64,000 nt of DNA from positions 1-64,000 of the forward strand of contig NZ_JACXAB010000023.1 in assembly GCF_014699075.1 (NCBI RefSeq). The letters run 5' to 3'. This document shows, piece after piece, positions 1 to 9,506 of this stretch; within the stretch, counting starts at the first letter, position 1, and the number at the start of each line of letters is the position of its first letter. The position numbers and the translations under genes are program-made. The notes beneath the pieces are model-generated. The model was not told the DNA's origin. It saw nothing but the letters and a program-made list of their open reading frames with translations, and did no database searches. The stretch is from Microvirga sp. (GTDB taxonomy: Bacteria; Pseudomonadota; Alphaproteobacteria; Rhizobiales; Beijerinckiaceae).

Positions 1-257
1 AAGCGGCCATCCCGGTCCTGCGGCACCCGCAGCTCCAGTTTACCCACGCGGGTCACCAGGGTGCGGCTGTAGTAGCCGGAGCGGTAGCCGAGGCGGGCAG
101 CGGTACGCTCGCCCTTCTCAGCCTGGAGCGCATCGCTCATCTCGGCTTCGAGCATCTCCTGCATGACGGCGCGGACAATCTCGCGCAGCCCGTCCGGGCT
201 CTGGCTCAGAAGGTCCTTGATGGCGGCAGCGGCAGGTTTATCCTTGGTGCTGGTCAT
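1..257 (-). CDS. IS256-family transposase, N-terminal part (runs off window)
   Basis: Reading the minus strand from an ATG at 257 gives about 85 codons beginning MTSTKDKPAAAA, followed by a segment LSQSPDGLREIVRAVMQEML and EMSDALQAEKGERT, then GYRSGYYSRTLVTRVGKLEL. This is the characteristic N-terminus of IS256-type (Mutator superfamily) DDE transposases. The catalytic domain lies beyond the window edge, so integrity cannot be judged. The family catalyses cut/copy-type transposition of its own element. Confidence 0.85.
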   Translation of the reverse strand, partial: MTSTKDKPAAAAIKDLLSQSPDGLREIVRAVMQEMLEAEMSDALQAEKGERTAARLGYRSGYYSRTLVTRVGKLELRVPQDRDGR

Positions 258-351
258 GGTGGGGCTCCTCCCGGAGGGTGACTTGGACATCACCATCCTG
301 CCATGACCGCCCCGATCAGGCGATTTGCAGAACCTTCACCACACTACTCTC
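1..351 (-). mobile_element. IS256-family insertion sequence, one end only
   Basis: Upstream of the transposase start, the minus strand shows a GAGTAGTGTGGTGAAGGTTC-like terminus around 330-351 followed by TGCAAATCGC, a sequence style usual for IS256-group inverted repeats. The outer boundary is approximate because the other end is outside the window and no target duplication can be compared. Confidence 0.5.
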
Positions 352-457
352 ATCTCAACGCCTCTCGCCGCTGGGCGGAAGCTGCAAGAGGAGGAACGTG
401 TCAGTGACAAAGCGTATCTGTCCTGTTACAGACTAGCTCTAAGGGGCGCTGGCCAGA

Positions 458-811
458 CTACTGCGCCCGGGGCTGCCTCGTTTCGCGGCGGATGTTTTCC
501 AGCTCATTGCGGGTATGTTCCATCTCACGCCGCACTGCGCCAATATCCCGGCGCAACTCCTCGATCGAGCGAACAATCTGTTGCGTCGCTTCCCGCAGGT
601 CACCGCGGGTGATCGACGCGTCAGTGCTGTCCTGCTGAACGCTCGCGCAGTCCGGTGTGCCGTCACGACGGTAGCGCAGGCTCAGGGCATCTCCCACCTT
701 GAGATACACGCACCGGGTATCTGGGTCGCGCCAGGTCGATGGCGGGGCCTCCTGTGCTGTTGCTGGGATGGCGAGGGCCAACAACCCGACAGTGATTGCG
801 ACTTTGATCAT
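458..811 (-). CDS. Secreted/periplasmic small coiled-coil protein, unknown function
   Basis: 117 residues. The start at 811 was chosen because MIKVAITVGLLALAIPATAQ is a clean Sec signal peptide (cleavage after ATA-Q or nearby) and a GGGAGGA ribosome site sits just upstream; a longer frame to 979 has neither. Residues about 25-60 include a DTRCVYLKVGDALSLRYRRDG segment with two cysteines flanking it, and residues 65-117 are heptad-like and charged (IVRSIEELRRDIGAVRREM), predicted as a coiled coil. No family was recognised. It is likely a periplasmic protein. Confidence 0.7.
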   Translation of the reverse strand: MIKVAITVGLLALAIPATAQEAPPSTWRDPDTRCVYLKVGDALSLRYRRDGTPDCASVQQDSTDASITRGDLREATQQIVRSIEELRRDIGAVRREMEHTRNELENIRRETRQPRAQ

Positions 812-984
812 CAGTCCTCCCTGGGAGGATGTGGGTGCCGGAAAATCCATGTCTCTTCCAAGAGCCGCATCCTCAATGAACGAACACGGCCTTCGATGTA
901 ACCGCAAGGCCCTGCACTGCTGAGGCAAGTGCTCCTCCCGAGCCATGCCAATGAGGTTCGCAAGAGCCTGATCAACCATAGGAC

Positions 985-1011
985 GAGAGCCGAGGTGTTG
1001 CCTCGGCTCTC
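985..1011. terminator. Terminator-like hairpin downstream of phasin gene
   Basis: Perfect 11-bp stem GAGAGCCGAGG (985-995), 5-nt loop, CCTCGGCTCTC (1001-1011). It lies 34 bp past the phasin stop codon. The T-rich tail (cttctgatttt) is on the plus-strand side, so it may act in both directions, but for the phasin transcript the U-tract is weak. Confidence 0.5.
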
Positions 1012-1045
1012 TTCTGATTTTCTCAGCACGAGGTGTCGCAACGCA

Positions 1046-1555
1046 TCAGGCAGCGCGGCTGGCGTTCTTCGTCTCAGCCTTGAGTGTCAGGCCGGCCTCA
1101 TTCGCCACACGTGTGGCAACCTCGGCGATCCGGCGGGTGCCCTCAATGGTCTGCTCAAGATTGTGCCGCATGATGGTGCTCTGGGCTGCCATGAAGTCTG
1201 GGAGCGACTGGCAGCGTGCCAGCACACCAAAATCCTCGACGTTCTTCTGCAACCGCTCCTGCGTAAGGCTGAACCACTCGCGCGAGAGGTCCTGCACTCC
1301 ACGCGTCAGCATGGTGCTGGCCTGCGTCATCATCTCAAGGCTCTGGGCCCCCTGACGGGTGAGCTCCTCGCGGCCCTCGCCCGTGATGCCATAAGCCTGA
1401 GTGACGTGATCGGTGAAGCGCCGGGTGTTCTCAGAAGCAGAGTTCAAGCCAGACCGCATGGCGTCCTGTGCCTTCTCTGCGTTGTCGCGATTGTGTTCAC
1501 CCGCAACTTTAGCACGGTCGTTCGCCTGATTGTTTGTATTATTAACGACAGACAT
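1046..1555 (-). CDS. Phasin family protein
   Basis: 169 residues. Start at 1555 (MSVVNNTNNQ) has AGGATT just upstream; the in-frame extension to 1624 would add a hydrophobic stretch not typical of phasins. The C-terminal half (LQKNVEDFGVLARC, LPDFMAAQSTIMRHNLEQ, RIAEVATRVANEA) matches the phasin_2 pattern, an amphipathic helical protein that coats polyhydroxyalkanoate granules. The N-terminal 60 residues are Asn- and charge-rich. Phasins of this type are common, often in several copies, in Hyphomicrobiales. It stands alone here, with no PHA synthase nearby. The family call is from motif recognition; granule binding is inferred. Confidence 0.8.
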   Translation of the reverse strand: MSVVNNTNNQANDRAKVAGEHNRDNAEKAQDAMRSGLNSASENTRRFTDHVTQAYGITGEGREELTRQGAQSLEMMTQASTMLTRGVQDLSREWFSLTQERLQKNVEDFGVLARCQSLPDFMAAQSTIMRHNLEQTIEGTRRIAEVATRVANEAGLTLKAETKNASRAA

Positions 1556-1789
1556 ATGAATAATCCTGATACTGATAAATACAAGTACGCATAATCCCAG
1601 CCTTGCGAGCCAAATCGGAAACAACTTGTACTTAATTGTTGTTTATTTCCTCTTGAGCACGGTTGCAGAAGTTTACGTTTAGAATGCGGCCTTCAGGAGC
1701 TTTTACTATGTATAGACAATTCTACCTCAACTTTTTTCGTGTGATCCTGCGCACGAGCTGAAGGTTGTTCCACATATGCTTCTCAGAAA

Positions 1790-1950
1790 ACCCATTTCAG
1801 GTGCCGCTCTTCCGGGCGGTGGACAATCGCTATCCTGTAGAGGACTTGGCAGAAGGCATCACAACGGGCCACCCCACCATGACCCAGTTCAAGCTCGATC
1901 CGGCCCAGATCAACGACCTGCGCGCCTATCTAGATTCCGTTCAGGGCTAG
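1790..1950 (+). pseudogene. Cytochrome c C-terminal fragment
   Basis: The frame ending at 1950 encodes VEDLAEGITTGHPTM followed by FKLDPAQINDLRAYLDSVQ. This is the usual C-terminal part of small class I c-type cytochromes (methionine ligand region 'GHPxM' and the last helix). No CXXCH heme motif precedes it, and the in-frame start at 1765 gives unrelated sequence, so this is a 5'-truncated remnant rather than a functional gene. Confidence 0.55.
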
Positions 1951-1963
1951 AGCCTGAGTTCAC

Positions 1964-2401
1964 TCAGCGCACCACGAGGACCGGAACCTTCGAGTGGGAG
2001 AGCACCTTCATGGTCTCGCTCCCGAGGAAAAGGGCCGAGACCCCGCTGCGTCCGTGCGACGCCATCACGATCAGATCACAGCGCTGGCCTTCCGCCGTGC
2101 GGATAATCGCTTGGTAGGGCGCGGCGTCCTCCATGTGAAGGGTCGTGGCATCGACACCAAGTTTGCGCGCGATCTCGGAGGCTTCCGCCAGGGTGCGCTC
2201 GGCGTGCTTTTGCATATGCTCCCTGAACGACGCCGATGTTTCCTCAAGCTGTTCGGCCTCAAGTGCAAAGACATGGAAGCGCTCCGCCACAGTGAGCAGC
2301 AGGACCGTCGCTCCCACAGCCTTTGCCAGGTTGGTTCCATGCTCGACGGCACGGGCCGACAAGGATGAGCCGTCGGTTGCAATCAGAATGTTCTTGTACA
2401 T
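1964..2401 (-). CDS. Universal stress protein (single UspA domain)
   Basis: 145 residues from an ATG at 2401 with GGGAGG upstream. It starts MYKNILIATDGSSLSARAVEHG and ends with the ATP-binding signature IVMASHGRSGVSALFLGSETMKVLSHSKVPVLVV (G-2x-G-9x-G(S/T) type). One UspA domain spans the entire protein, probably a cytoplasmic dimer that binds ATP/AMP under stress. It lies upstream of nothing co-directional within 400 bp, and the larger Usp gene at 2637-3455 is transcribed towards it on the same strand, so the pair may be co-transcribed. Confidence 0.9.
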   Translation of the reverse strand: MYKNILIATDGSSLSARAVEHGTNLAKAVGATVLLLTVAERFHVFALEAEQLEETSASFREHMQKHAERTLAEASEIARKLGVDATTLHMEDAAPYQAIIRTAEGQRCDLIVMASHGRSGVSALFLGSETMKVLSHSKVPVLVVR

Positions 2402-2636
2402 GCAGGCCTCCCTCGTTGATGAAAGAAACACTCTTGTGCCAGCCAAAGGTGCATTGTGCGCGTCACCAATGTTGAAGTCGAGCCAATCACGACCGCTCGA
2501 CGCGTGCAGGACGGACCTGCTCGTACCTGCGAGCACTCCCAGGCGTTTGAGCGCCACAAGCCTAGAGGGCTTCGCGTCGTATGCAGCAGCGACAATGGTT
2601 GATCTCCTGGGCAGCGATGCTCGCTCTGTCGTCAGA

Positions 2637-3455
2637 TCAATGGGCCATCAGCACTGGTACAGTCATAGTCTGGATGATCCTGCGGGTCGTACCGCCAAGC
2701 ACGATCTCCCGCAGCCGCGAATGGCCATAGCCACCCATCACGATCAGATCGGCCTTCACATCGACCGCATGGGACAGGAGGATGTTGGCAACACCCCCGT
2801 GGTTGCGCATGAGGTTCGTCATATGCGCCTCAATGCCGTGCCGAGCCAGGTGGCGCACTAAGCGACCGCCGTGCTGGTTTCGGTCTCCTCTTCGGTCGCC
2901 GATCATCACTACCTCGACACGCTCGGCCATGGCGAGCAGGGGCAAGGCATCGGCAACAGCCCGAGCCGCGGGGCGCCCCTCGTCCCAGGCGATGAGGACA
3001 GTTCTGAGCTGTGCATCTCCTTGGTGGGCGGGAACGATCAACACCGGACGTCCTGATCCGAACAGAACCGCTTCGATGAGGTTGGCTGTGTCCGTTTCTG
3101 CAGGGTCAGGTTGCTGAAGCACGGTGGCATCGAAGTACCGGGCCAGACAGATGACCTCACCACTGACGTGTCCCGTCGAGAGGTCGAGCATCACCGTCTC
3201 GACGGTGATCCCCACCTCCGTTGCTCTCTTGGCGAAAGCCTCCAGAGCGGCTCTTGCCGTGTTCTCCACGTCCTCGCGCATGTGATCGAGGAGATTACTG
3301 GGCAATTCCGAGCGGATGAGCGCAGGCAGGCTGGGAGCTGCCCCTGACGATGTGACCGTCAATGCCGCACCTCTGAGCCGAGCCAGCTCCAGGGCATACC
3401 GCTCGCCGGCTGCCGTGTCTTTCCCGACTATGAGCAGCAGATCATTGAAGGACAT
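2637..3455 (-). CDS. Tandem-domain universal stress protein
   Basis: 272 residues with GAGAGGAGGCGGAC directly before the ATG. Two UspA-like domains: residues 1-140 (MSFNDLLLIVGKDTAAGERY, a degenerate nucleotide site) and 150-272, which ends IVMGGYGHSRLREIVLGGTTRRIIQTMTVPVLMAH, the intact ATP-binding signature. Two-domain Usp proteins of this size are common in alphaproteobacteria. The gene is upstream of the single-domain Usp gene (236-bp gap). Confidence 0.88.
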   Translation of the reverse strand: MSFNDLLLIVGKDTAAGERYALELARLRGAALTVTSSGAAPSLPALIRSELPSNLLDHMREDVENTARAALEAFAKRATEVGITVETVMLDLSTGHVSGEVICLARYFDATVLQQPDPAETDTANLIEAVLFGSGRPVLIVPAHQGDAQLRTVLIAWDEGRPAARAVADALPLLAMAERVEVVMIGDRRGDRNQHGGRLVRHLARHGIEAHMTNLMRNHGGVANILLSHAVDVKADLIVMGGYGHSRLREIVLGGTTRRIIQTMTVPVLMAH

Positions 3456-3728
3456 GTCCGCCTCCTCTCACGAAGGCGCGGAAGGGTCGCCTCATGTGGG
3501 CACCAGCCTGTGAGCAATGATAGCACAACCCGACATCAGGACCTATTGCCGGCTGTCACCAAGCTGTTGTCTGACAGCTGTCATGGGGATGGCTTGGGCC
3601 GCTCTGTTAACCGTCAACCTGCCCTTGGCGAGACGGTGACGAACGCTCTTTCCCCGTCCATCGTCACACCGTAACCTTACAAGCAGCTGGCGCGACCAGC
3701 GTCACCCTTTGTGGAAGGCTGATATGTG

Positions 3729-4406
3729 ATGAGCACCGCCCGTGTTTTTCTGCTTGCGCCCTCCCTGGCTCGGCTGATCGAGAAGGAGAGGGAAGGCCAT
3801 CGTGTCCGGCAGGGCTACTTCCCGAATCGACCGGATCGGGGCACCCACGTGCAGCTGGAGGAGGAGACAGGTCGGCTCGTCCTGGTCGTCAATCAACCAA
3901 ACGGCCCTGTCGAGGAGGCTACGGACATTCCTCGCTCACAGGCCGAGGCTCTGCTTGAGCTCACCGCCGGACAGGTGGACTACCTGGAGGTCAGCCTGAC
4001 CATCGGGTCCCAAACAGCCATGCTCCGGCGCTTCCTCACACCAGAACAGCTGGATCTGCTCACCGTCACGTTCGAGCATGGCAAACGGGCCCGCAAGTTT
4101 CAGCCGCTGATCTGGTTTGGTCCGGAGGTCACGGGAGACCCTGCCTACCAGGGCCGCACCATAGCTCTGAATGGACTGTCGTCAGTGCCTGAGGTGGAGC
4201 TCACGGACGCGGCACTCAACAGCCTGCTCGATGCCCTGGAGGGCCGCTTGGGAGCCGATCAGCCGCAAGCGGTGGCTCCTCAGCCTGTCGCTCCTTCGAA
4301 ACCGGCTGAGGACGAAGCAGAGAACGAGGACGATCAGGATGATCTTGAGATCGAGGACAGCGTCATTCGGGAGCTCGCCCGATCCTTGAGCCCCCGCCAG
4401 CGCTGA
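3729..4406 (+). CDS. CYTH-like domain protein with acidic C-terminal tail
   Basis: 225 residues. ATG at 3729 (a GTG at 3726 is in the same frame) follows GGAAGG. Residues 1-135 resemble the CYTH (triphosphate tunnel) fold: an RVRQGYFPNRPDRG strand, alternating acidic/basic strands, and a C-terminal WFGPEVTGDPAYQGRTIAL element like the 'P-W-LG-EVT-D-Y-N-LA' end of CYTH proteins. The first strand lacks a clean ExExK motif, so tripolyphosphatase activity is uncertain. Residues 165-210 are Pro/Ala then strongly acidic (EDEAENEDDQDDLEIED). It is transcribed divergently from the Usp gene with a 273-bp spacer. Confidence 0.5.
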   Translation: MSTARVFLLAPSLARLIEKEREGHRVRQGYFPNRPDRGTHVQLEEETGRLVLVVNQPNGPVEEATDIPRSQAEALLELTAGQVDYLEVSLTIGSQTAMLRRFLTPEQLDLLTVTFEHGKRARKFQPLIWFGPEVTGDPAYQGRTIALNGLSSVPEVELTDAALNSLLDALEGRLGADQPQAVAPQPVAPSKPAEDEAENEDDQDDLEIEDSVIRELARSLSPRQR

Positions 4407-4849
4407 TACGCCCGACGAGCGCTCACATCCGCTGTGGGGCAGGCGGACCTGATTAGGCTGTCTTCAGATCCACAGCCGATTCCTTGCCGGAACGGCGGTC
4501 CGCCTCAACCTCATTGGAGAAAAGCGTACGGATGCAAACTGCACAGGTGAGCTTTTTATGTGGTCAGGCACCATTGGGGAAATGCCAGCCGGCCAGCGGA
4601 GCCTCAGGTTGACCATGCGCAAGTCGGCCAATCTGCTTGCACAGACCAGAATGTGCGGTCTGCTGACGGCAGCGGCTGGCATCAACGAGAGCGAACGGTA
4701 TGGCCTGTTCGCACCTTTTATCACGAGCATATTGGCAAGCCTAAGCCACAGTTGGAAACCTTGTTCAGCACCTCCGGATGTCATTCAAGAGTGCTTCGAA
4801 TTGCGCAACCTACATCCACTTCATTGATTGTTGTAGGAGGCAAACAACA
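4407..4849. other. 443-bp stretch without a convincing gene
   Basis: Between the CYTH-like gene and the serine recombinase gene. Short open frames exist on both strands (for example 4558-4827 +), but none has a convincing ribosome site, family resemblance or codon pattern. No strong hairpin was seen. Confidence 0.5.
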
Positions 4850-5467
4850 ATGCTGATCGGTCTGGCACGAGCATCGCTCCTGAATGTGATTGCAGGTTTG
4901 GAGGAGCAAAAGCGCGATCTCCTGTCCGCGGGTGTTGAGAAGCTATTCTGCGAGCAAACAACCTCCGTGAGAGCGCGCCCCCAGCTGGAAGCTGCAATTG
5001 AGTTCGCACGTGAAGGTGATACTCTTACTGTGACCGATCTGTCAGGACTGGGTCAGAGTGTGGCAGATGTTGTCGCAGTTCAGAGACGTCTTGCCGACAA
5101 GGGTGTGCACCTTCGAGTTCTGAACCTTGGCCTCGACACACGTTATGACACAGGCCAAGTCATCATGGATACTATGCTTACGATCTCTCAATTCGAGAAA
5201 CAGATCATACTCGAGAGGTGGCGCGAAGGCATTGCAAGAGCCAAGACGGAAGGGAAGTTCAAGGGCAGAACGCCCACCGCTTTTGCCAAAGCAGACGAGG
5301 TCAAGCGTCTTGCTGCAACTGGTCTTGCAAAGTGCAAGATCGCTCAACAGGTGGGCATCAGCAAACGCAGCGTTTTCCGGATCCTCTCGGATAGGGCAGC
5401 CCGGCAGGAAATAAACACCAGACCTGGGCACAAGGGTCAGGCGCGGTCACTCTCCCGATTTGCCTGA
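4850..5467 (+). CDS. Serine recombinase-like protein (resolvase/invertase fold) with altered active site
   Basis: 205 residues, start at 4850 with TAGGAGG 9 bp upstream. Residues 1-135 are a resolvase N-terminal domain: MLIGLARAS (Arg7 and nucleophile-position Ser9 present), TISQFEKQIILERWREGIARAK, and a KGR joint. Residues 145-185 form a helix-turn-helix (KIAQQVGISKRSVFRIL). The usual D-R-L-x-R motif after the LTV strand reads LSGLGQS (64-70), so both arginines that activate the Ser-DNA chemistry are replaced by Gly66 and Gln69. It may bind DNA as a regulator or have weak activity. No adjacent transposon or IR was seen. Confidence 0.75.
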   Translation: MLIGLARASLLNVIAGLEEQKRDLLSAGVEKLFCEQTTSVRARPQLEAAIEFAREGDTLTVTDLSGLGQSVADVVAVQRRLADKGVHLRVLNLGLDTRYDTGQVIMDTMLTISQFEKQIILERWREGIARAKTEGKFKGRTPTAFAKADEVKRLAATGLAKCKIAQQVGISKRSVFRILSDRAARQEINTRPGHKGQARSLSRFA

Positions 5468-5502
5468 TCGACTGCCCAACGTCGGATTCCTGCCCTGAAG
5501 GG

Positions 5503-5534
5503 TTGAAAGGGCAAGCCGCGTATAGCCCTTTCAA
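5503..5534. terminator. Bidirectional terminator-like hairpin between convergent genes
   Basis: TTGAAAGGGC (5503-5512) and GCCCTTTCAA (5525-5534) form a perfect 10-bp stem with a 12-nt loop. It lies exactly between the convergent recombinase gene (ends 5467) and TRAP binding-protein gene (ends 5552). The A/T-rich base of the stem supports termination in both directions. Confidence 0.65.
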
Positions 5535-5551
5535 AGTTGATCGACGTGCGA

Positions 5552-6697
<1,146 letters not shown>

Positions 6698-6797
6698 TCA
6701 GTGCGCGCAAACGTAAAAAGTTGAACAGCCCCTATTGCGAGCCTCAGGAAAGAAGGCGGAGCTTTCGAAGCAGGGACTTCATGCGCTTGGCGCATGC

Positions 6798-7049
6798 ATG
6801 ACCGGCCCGGTTACAGGAACGTCAGACAGCCTCCTAGAATATCAGCTGAGGATGTTACATTATCTGAGTGTAGGCGTTGAGGAGGCCGTCAGGCTAGCTT
6901 TTGTACAGGCCAAGTCGCTGATCTTCTTCGACACGCAAGTTTTTCTTGACGAGTACAGAACCGTATTCCCTGTTGATGTAACATCACCGCATCAGTTCCT
7001 CCTGCGGCGAGGGGCTCGGCGTCGGAGGTGGTCAAAGCGCCAAGCATAG
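6798..7049 (+). CDS. Small hypothetical protein, doubtful
   Basis: 83 residues from ATG 6798. The middle part (LLEYQLRMLHYLSVGVEEAVRLAFVQAKSLIFFDTQVFLDEY) is hydrophobic-amphipathic helical and could be a small phasin-like or membrane-associated peptide, and the C-terminus is Arg-rich. No strong ribosome site. It occupies most of the 587-bp gap 6641-7227; the rest of that gap shows nothing I can assign. Confidence 0.25.
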   Translation: MTGPVTGTSDSLLEYQLRMLHYLSVGVEEAVRLAFVQAKSLIFFDTQVFLDEYRTVFPVDVTSPHQFLLRRGARRRRWSKRQA

Positions 7050-7227
7050 TCTTCGATCGCGCAACACACCTGATCCCAACAACGTTCCGCCACCAAACAT
7101 CTAGTGACGAGGGTCATCCATAGATGTTGGGTTTCCGAGCTTTCGCATCCAACTTCAGCTTTGTGCTCTCGCAAAGTGTCCGGCTGGCCAGCCCCCTAAT
7201 CGGAACCAGCACTGATGGGTAAACCTC

Positions 7228-8073
7228 TTACAGGTCCCGCTCTGAACCGATCACTGGCCCATGATGGTTCGGCGCAAAATCGTCCCAGACGCTCTCACTG
7301 GTGTCGCAGTCTGTCAGAGGCCGACCTCTTACGGATTGCATTAGTAAATCTGGTCCAGCCGAATCTGCGATCTCGCGGACGATCTTGGCCCTGGTCTCGC
7401 TCAGGAATTGCCTGCGCTCGCGCACCAGGATTAAGAACGCGTTCGCCCCTCCGATCACGCAGTCGTGGTAATACGCGTCCAAGGTCGCATTCTCTCCCCG
7501 ATCAGGCCCTTTGAGCATGATCGGCAGGCCATTGATCGTGACACCCCGCGCAACCGCTTCGTCGCGAGCATCCGTGACCAAACGTCCTTGATTGTTCGAG
7601 CCATCCCCGGAGATGTCGATCACCCGCCGTGCAGCCAGGAAGCGACTGGACGAGAAGAGAGCCATGCTGAAGTCAATGGCTTTGGAGATGGAGGTCCCCG
7701 ATACGCGGCGCGTGGGAGCACGGGCCAGACGCTCAGCAAAGGCGATGCTCTCGTTCGGAGTTTCCAAGACGGTCCAGGGTACGATGACACTCTGGTAGCC
7801 TGGAGTATGAGCCCCGGCCCATTCCACGTAAGTGACCGCAATGCGTCCAAGCATGCCGGTGCGGATGGCCTGATGGACCAGGGGCGAGCGGAAGGTTTCC
7901 ACATAGCCCTGCCTTTGCAGGTTCTGTTCGTCTGGGTCCATGGAAGTGGAGACATCCACCGCCAGCACGAGGGCCAGATCAACCTCGACAGGAGCGGAGC
8001 GCCATGCGGGAGCAAGGGTCAGAAGTCCGGTAACAACAACCGGGATGAGCCAGGGAGCCTTGAGATACCGCAT
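7228..8073 (-). CDS. DUF1194 von Willebrand factor A-type secreted protein
   Basis: 281 residues, GGGAGGGG upstream of the ATG. An N-terminal hydrophobic signal (LIPVVVTGLLTLAPAW) is followed directly by DLALVLAVDVSTSMDPDEQ, the DxSxS metal-ion-dependent adhesion site of a VWA domain. Further blocks GRIAVTYVEWAG, SGTSISKAIDFSMALF and RRVIDISGDGSNNQG are the usual DUF1194 pattern. The family is widespread in Hyphomicrobiales, of unknown function and probably periplasmic. The next gene on the same strand, upstream at 8127, is a cytochrome c'. Confidence 0.88.
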   Translation of the reverse strand: MRYLKAPWLIPVVVTGLLTLAPAWRSAPVEVDLALVLAVDVSTSMDPDEQNLQRQGYVETFRSPLVHQAIRTGMLGRIAVTYVEWAGAHTPGYQSVIVPWTVLETPNESIAFAERLARAPTRRVSGTSISKAIDFSMALFSSSRFLAARRVIDISGDGSNNQGRLVTDARDEAVARGVTINGLPIMLKGPDRGENATLDAYYHDCVIGGANAFLILVRERRQFLSETRAKIVREIADSAGPDLLMQSVRGRPLTDCDTSESVWDDFAPNHHGPVIGSERDL

Positions 8074-8126
8074 TGCGACCCCTCCCAGAGAAGGGTTCTG
8101 TTCGCCTCACGCCCCTGGTCGCTTTA

Positions 8127-8567
8127 TCAGCTTTCTTTCCTGCGGTAGGTCTCGTGACAGCCGCCGCAGTTCTGGCCGACCCGTTGCACCGCCGCTTGCA
8201 AGAATGCTTGGTCCGTGATTCCAGCTTGAGCGGCCTTGGCATCCTGTTCGAGCTTGCTCGCACGGGCATCGAAGTCGGCCTTGCGTTCCCAGATCACCGG
8301 AAGGGCGTCGGTCTTGCCCTGCTGCGAGCCTGCCGGGAACAGGGCGGGGGTTTGTCGGGCGTTCTGCTCGATCTGCTGGAGGGACGCTTGCGCCATCGCT
8401 GCGTTGAAAGGAGCCTGTCCTCGGGCCATGCCGGTCAACGCCCGCAACTGCTCCTGATTGTTCTTCATCAGGGCTTGGCGCTGAGAGATCGGGTCACCCT
8501 GCTGAGCCAGCACCCCGAGCCCACTGACGATCAACACACCGGCTGCTACAATCACTATCGTGCGCAT
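8127..8567 (-). CDS. Cytochrome c' (periplasmic four-helix heme protein)
   Basis: 146 residues. Start at 8567 gives a signal peptide (MRTIVIVAAGVLIVSGLGVLAQ). The mature protein is the four-helix cytochrome c' type: DPISQRQALMKNNQEQLRAL at the front, conserved FPAGS near 77-81, W93, and the heme site CGGCH at 134-138 four residues before a basic C-terminus. Family members bind heme c pentacoordinately and handle NO/CO or electron transfer. The gene is 53 bp upstream of the DUF1194 gene and likely in the same transcript. Confidence 0.9.
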   Translation of the reverse strand: MRTIVIVAAGVLIVSGLGVLAQQGDPISQRQALMKNNQEQLRALTGMARGQAPFNAAMAQASLQQIEQNARQTPALFPAGSQQGKTDALPVIWERKADFDARASKLEQDAKAAQAGITDQAFLQAAVQRVGQNCGGCHETYRRKES

Positions 8568-8776
8568 GATAGTTGTCCCTTCAGTTTGACTGAGAGCATG
8601 ACTCTCAACAGCCGACAGGAACAGAGGATATTGAGTGGTAACGTCAGTTCCTCTGCTGGTCCTGTGCATGTTCTGTTCGAACCTTCGTCGGGCAGACTTG
8701 CAGCAGTGGATGCCCAGCACCTTGAACGCCCAAGATTGGCCATCCACATTCCGGCCAGGAGAACCTGGGGGCATTC

Positions 8777-8989
8777 ATGCGGCAGAGAACGCGTGGCTGG
8801 ATCATGCCTGAAGCTGACATTCTTTCGCTGTTGAGGCTGCTCGACGAGAGGGTAAACTCGCCCAAGATCGAGGTCCGACACCGCGACACCCTGATCCGGC
8901 TCCGTGACATCCTGGAAGAGGACTTGAAAACCTATAGGTTGGATGAGCCACAAAAAGAGCCACAGCCGCGATCTGGGGAAGCGGCCTAA
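8777..8989 (+). CDS. Small hypothetical protein
   Basis: 70 residues (ATG 8777, with a GGGGG ribosome-like site; a second ATG at 8804 is possible). Residues 10-55 form charged amphipathic helices (ADILSLLRLLDERV, HRDTLIRLRDILEEDLKTY). No family recognised. It begins a run of small plus-strand genes. Confidence 0.45.
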   Translation: MRQRTRGWIMPEADILSLLRLLDERVNSPKIEVRHRDTLIRLRDILEEDLKTYRLDEPQKEPQPRSGEAA

Positions 8990-9071
8990 GTGAGATTAAC
9001 AATGGAAGCCTCGTGCTCAGAGAGCTGTGCTCCCTTCGGATTGTCTCCGGAGCGATAGGTGAAAGGCTATC

Positions 9072-9335
9072 GTGGCAACAGGATCAATCAGTGATCTGCT
9101 ATGGATTGTTGCGCTGATCGCAGGATGGCTGGCGATCAGCTGTCTCGTCGGGGGTTGGTACGCTGGTGCGAAGTTCCGGACCTTCCTGAAGGCTCCCCTG
9201 TCTGAGGAGGTGAAACACCTGACTCACGTTTGGGAAAAGCGGGTAAATCGCTGGACCGCACTGGGCTTGCTAACGGCAGGGCTCTCAATCCTGTGCATCA
9301 TCGGTTGGCTGGTCTCTGAGAGGTTCGTTCAGTGA
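9072..9335 (+). CDS. Small two-TM membrane protein, unknown
   Basis: 87 residues from a GTG at 9072, preceded by AGGTGAAAGG. Two predicted membrane helices, residues 8-30 (LLWIVALIAGWLAISCLVGGWYAG) and 62-82 (LGLLTAGLSILCIIGWLV), separated by a charged loop. The family is not recognised. Confidence 0.55.
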   Translation: MATGSISDLLWIVALIAGWLAISCLVGGWYAGAKFRTFLKAPLSEEVKHLTHVWEKRVNRWTALGLLTAGLSILCIIGWLVSERFVQ

Positions 9336-9449
9336 GGTGATGCAGCTTGCTATGGTGCCTCTACAAGGCAGAGCGGCGCTTCGTCGGCACGGTGAGGGGG
9401 GCGCATTGAACTCAGACGGCACGAATAAGGTAGCAGCCAAAGTAGGCCC

Positions 9450-9474
9450 TGAACCGAGCACCGCGATCACCGTT
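9450..9474 (+). promoter_or_regulatory. Near-consensus EcfG-type (general stress response) promoter
   Basis: TGAAC (9450-9454), 16-bp spacer, CGTT (9471-9474), differing from the alphaproteobacterial sigma-EcfG consensus GGAAC-N16/17-CGTT by one base. It ends 32 bp before the start of the small gene at 9507. Sequence match is direct; function is inferred. Confidence 0.45.
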
Positions 9475-9506
9475 CTCCTGAGAGCATGAAACCGCAGGAG
9501 ATAGCT

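Noticed and set aside
391..411. GGAAC with CGTA about 15 bp later as an EcfG promoter on the plus strand
   Set aside because: Spacing and -10 element are off, and the next plus-strand gene is far away; neighbouring genes run on the minus strand.
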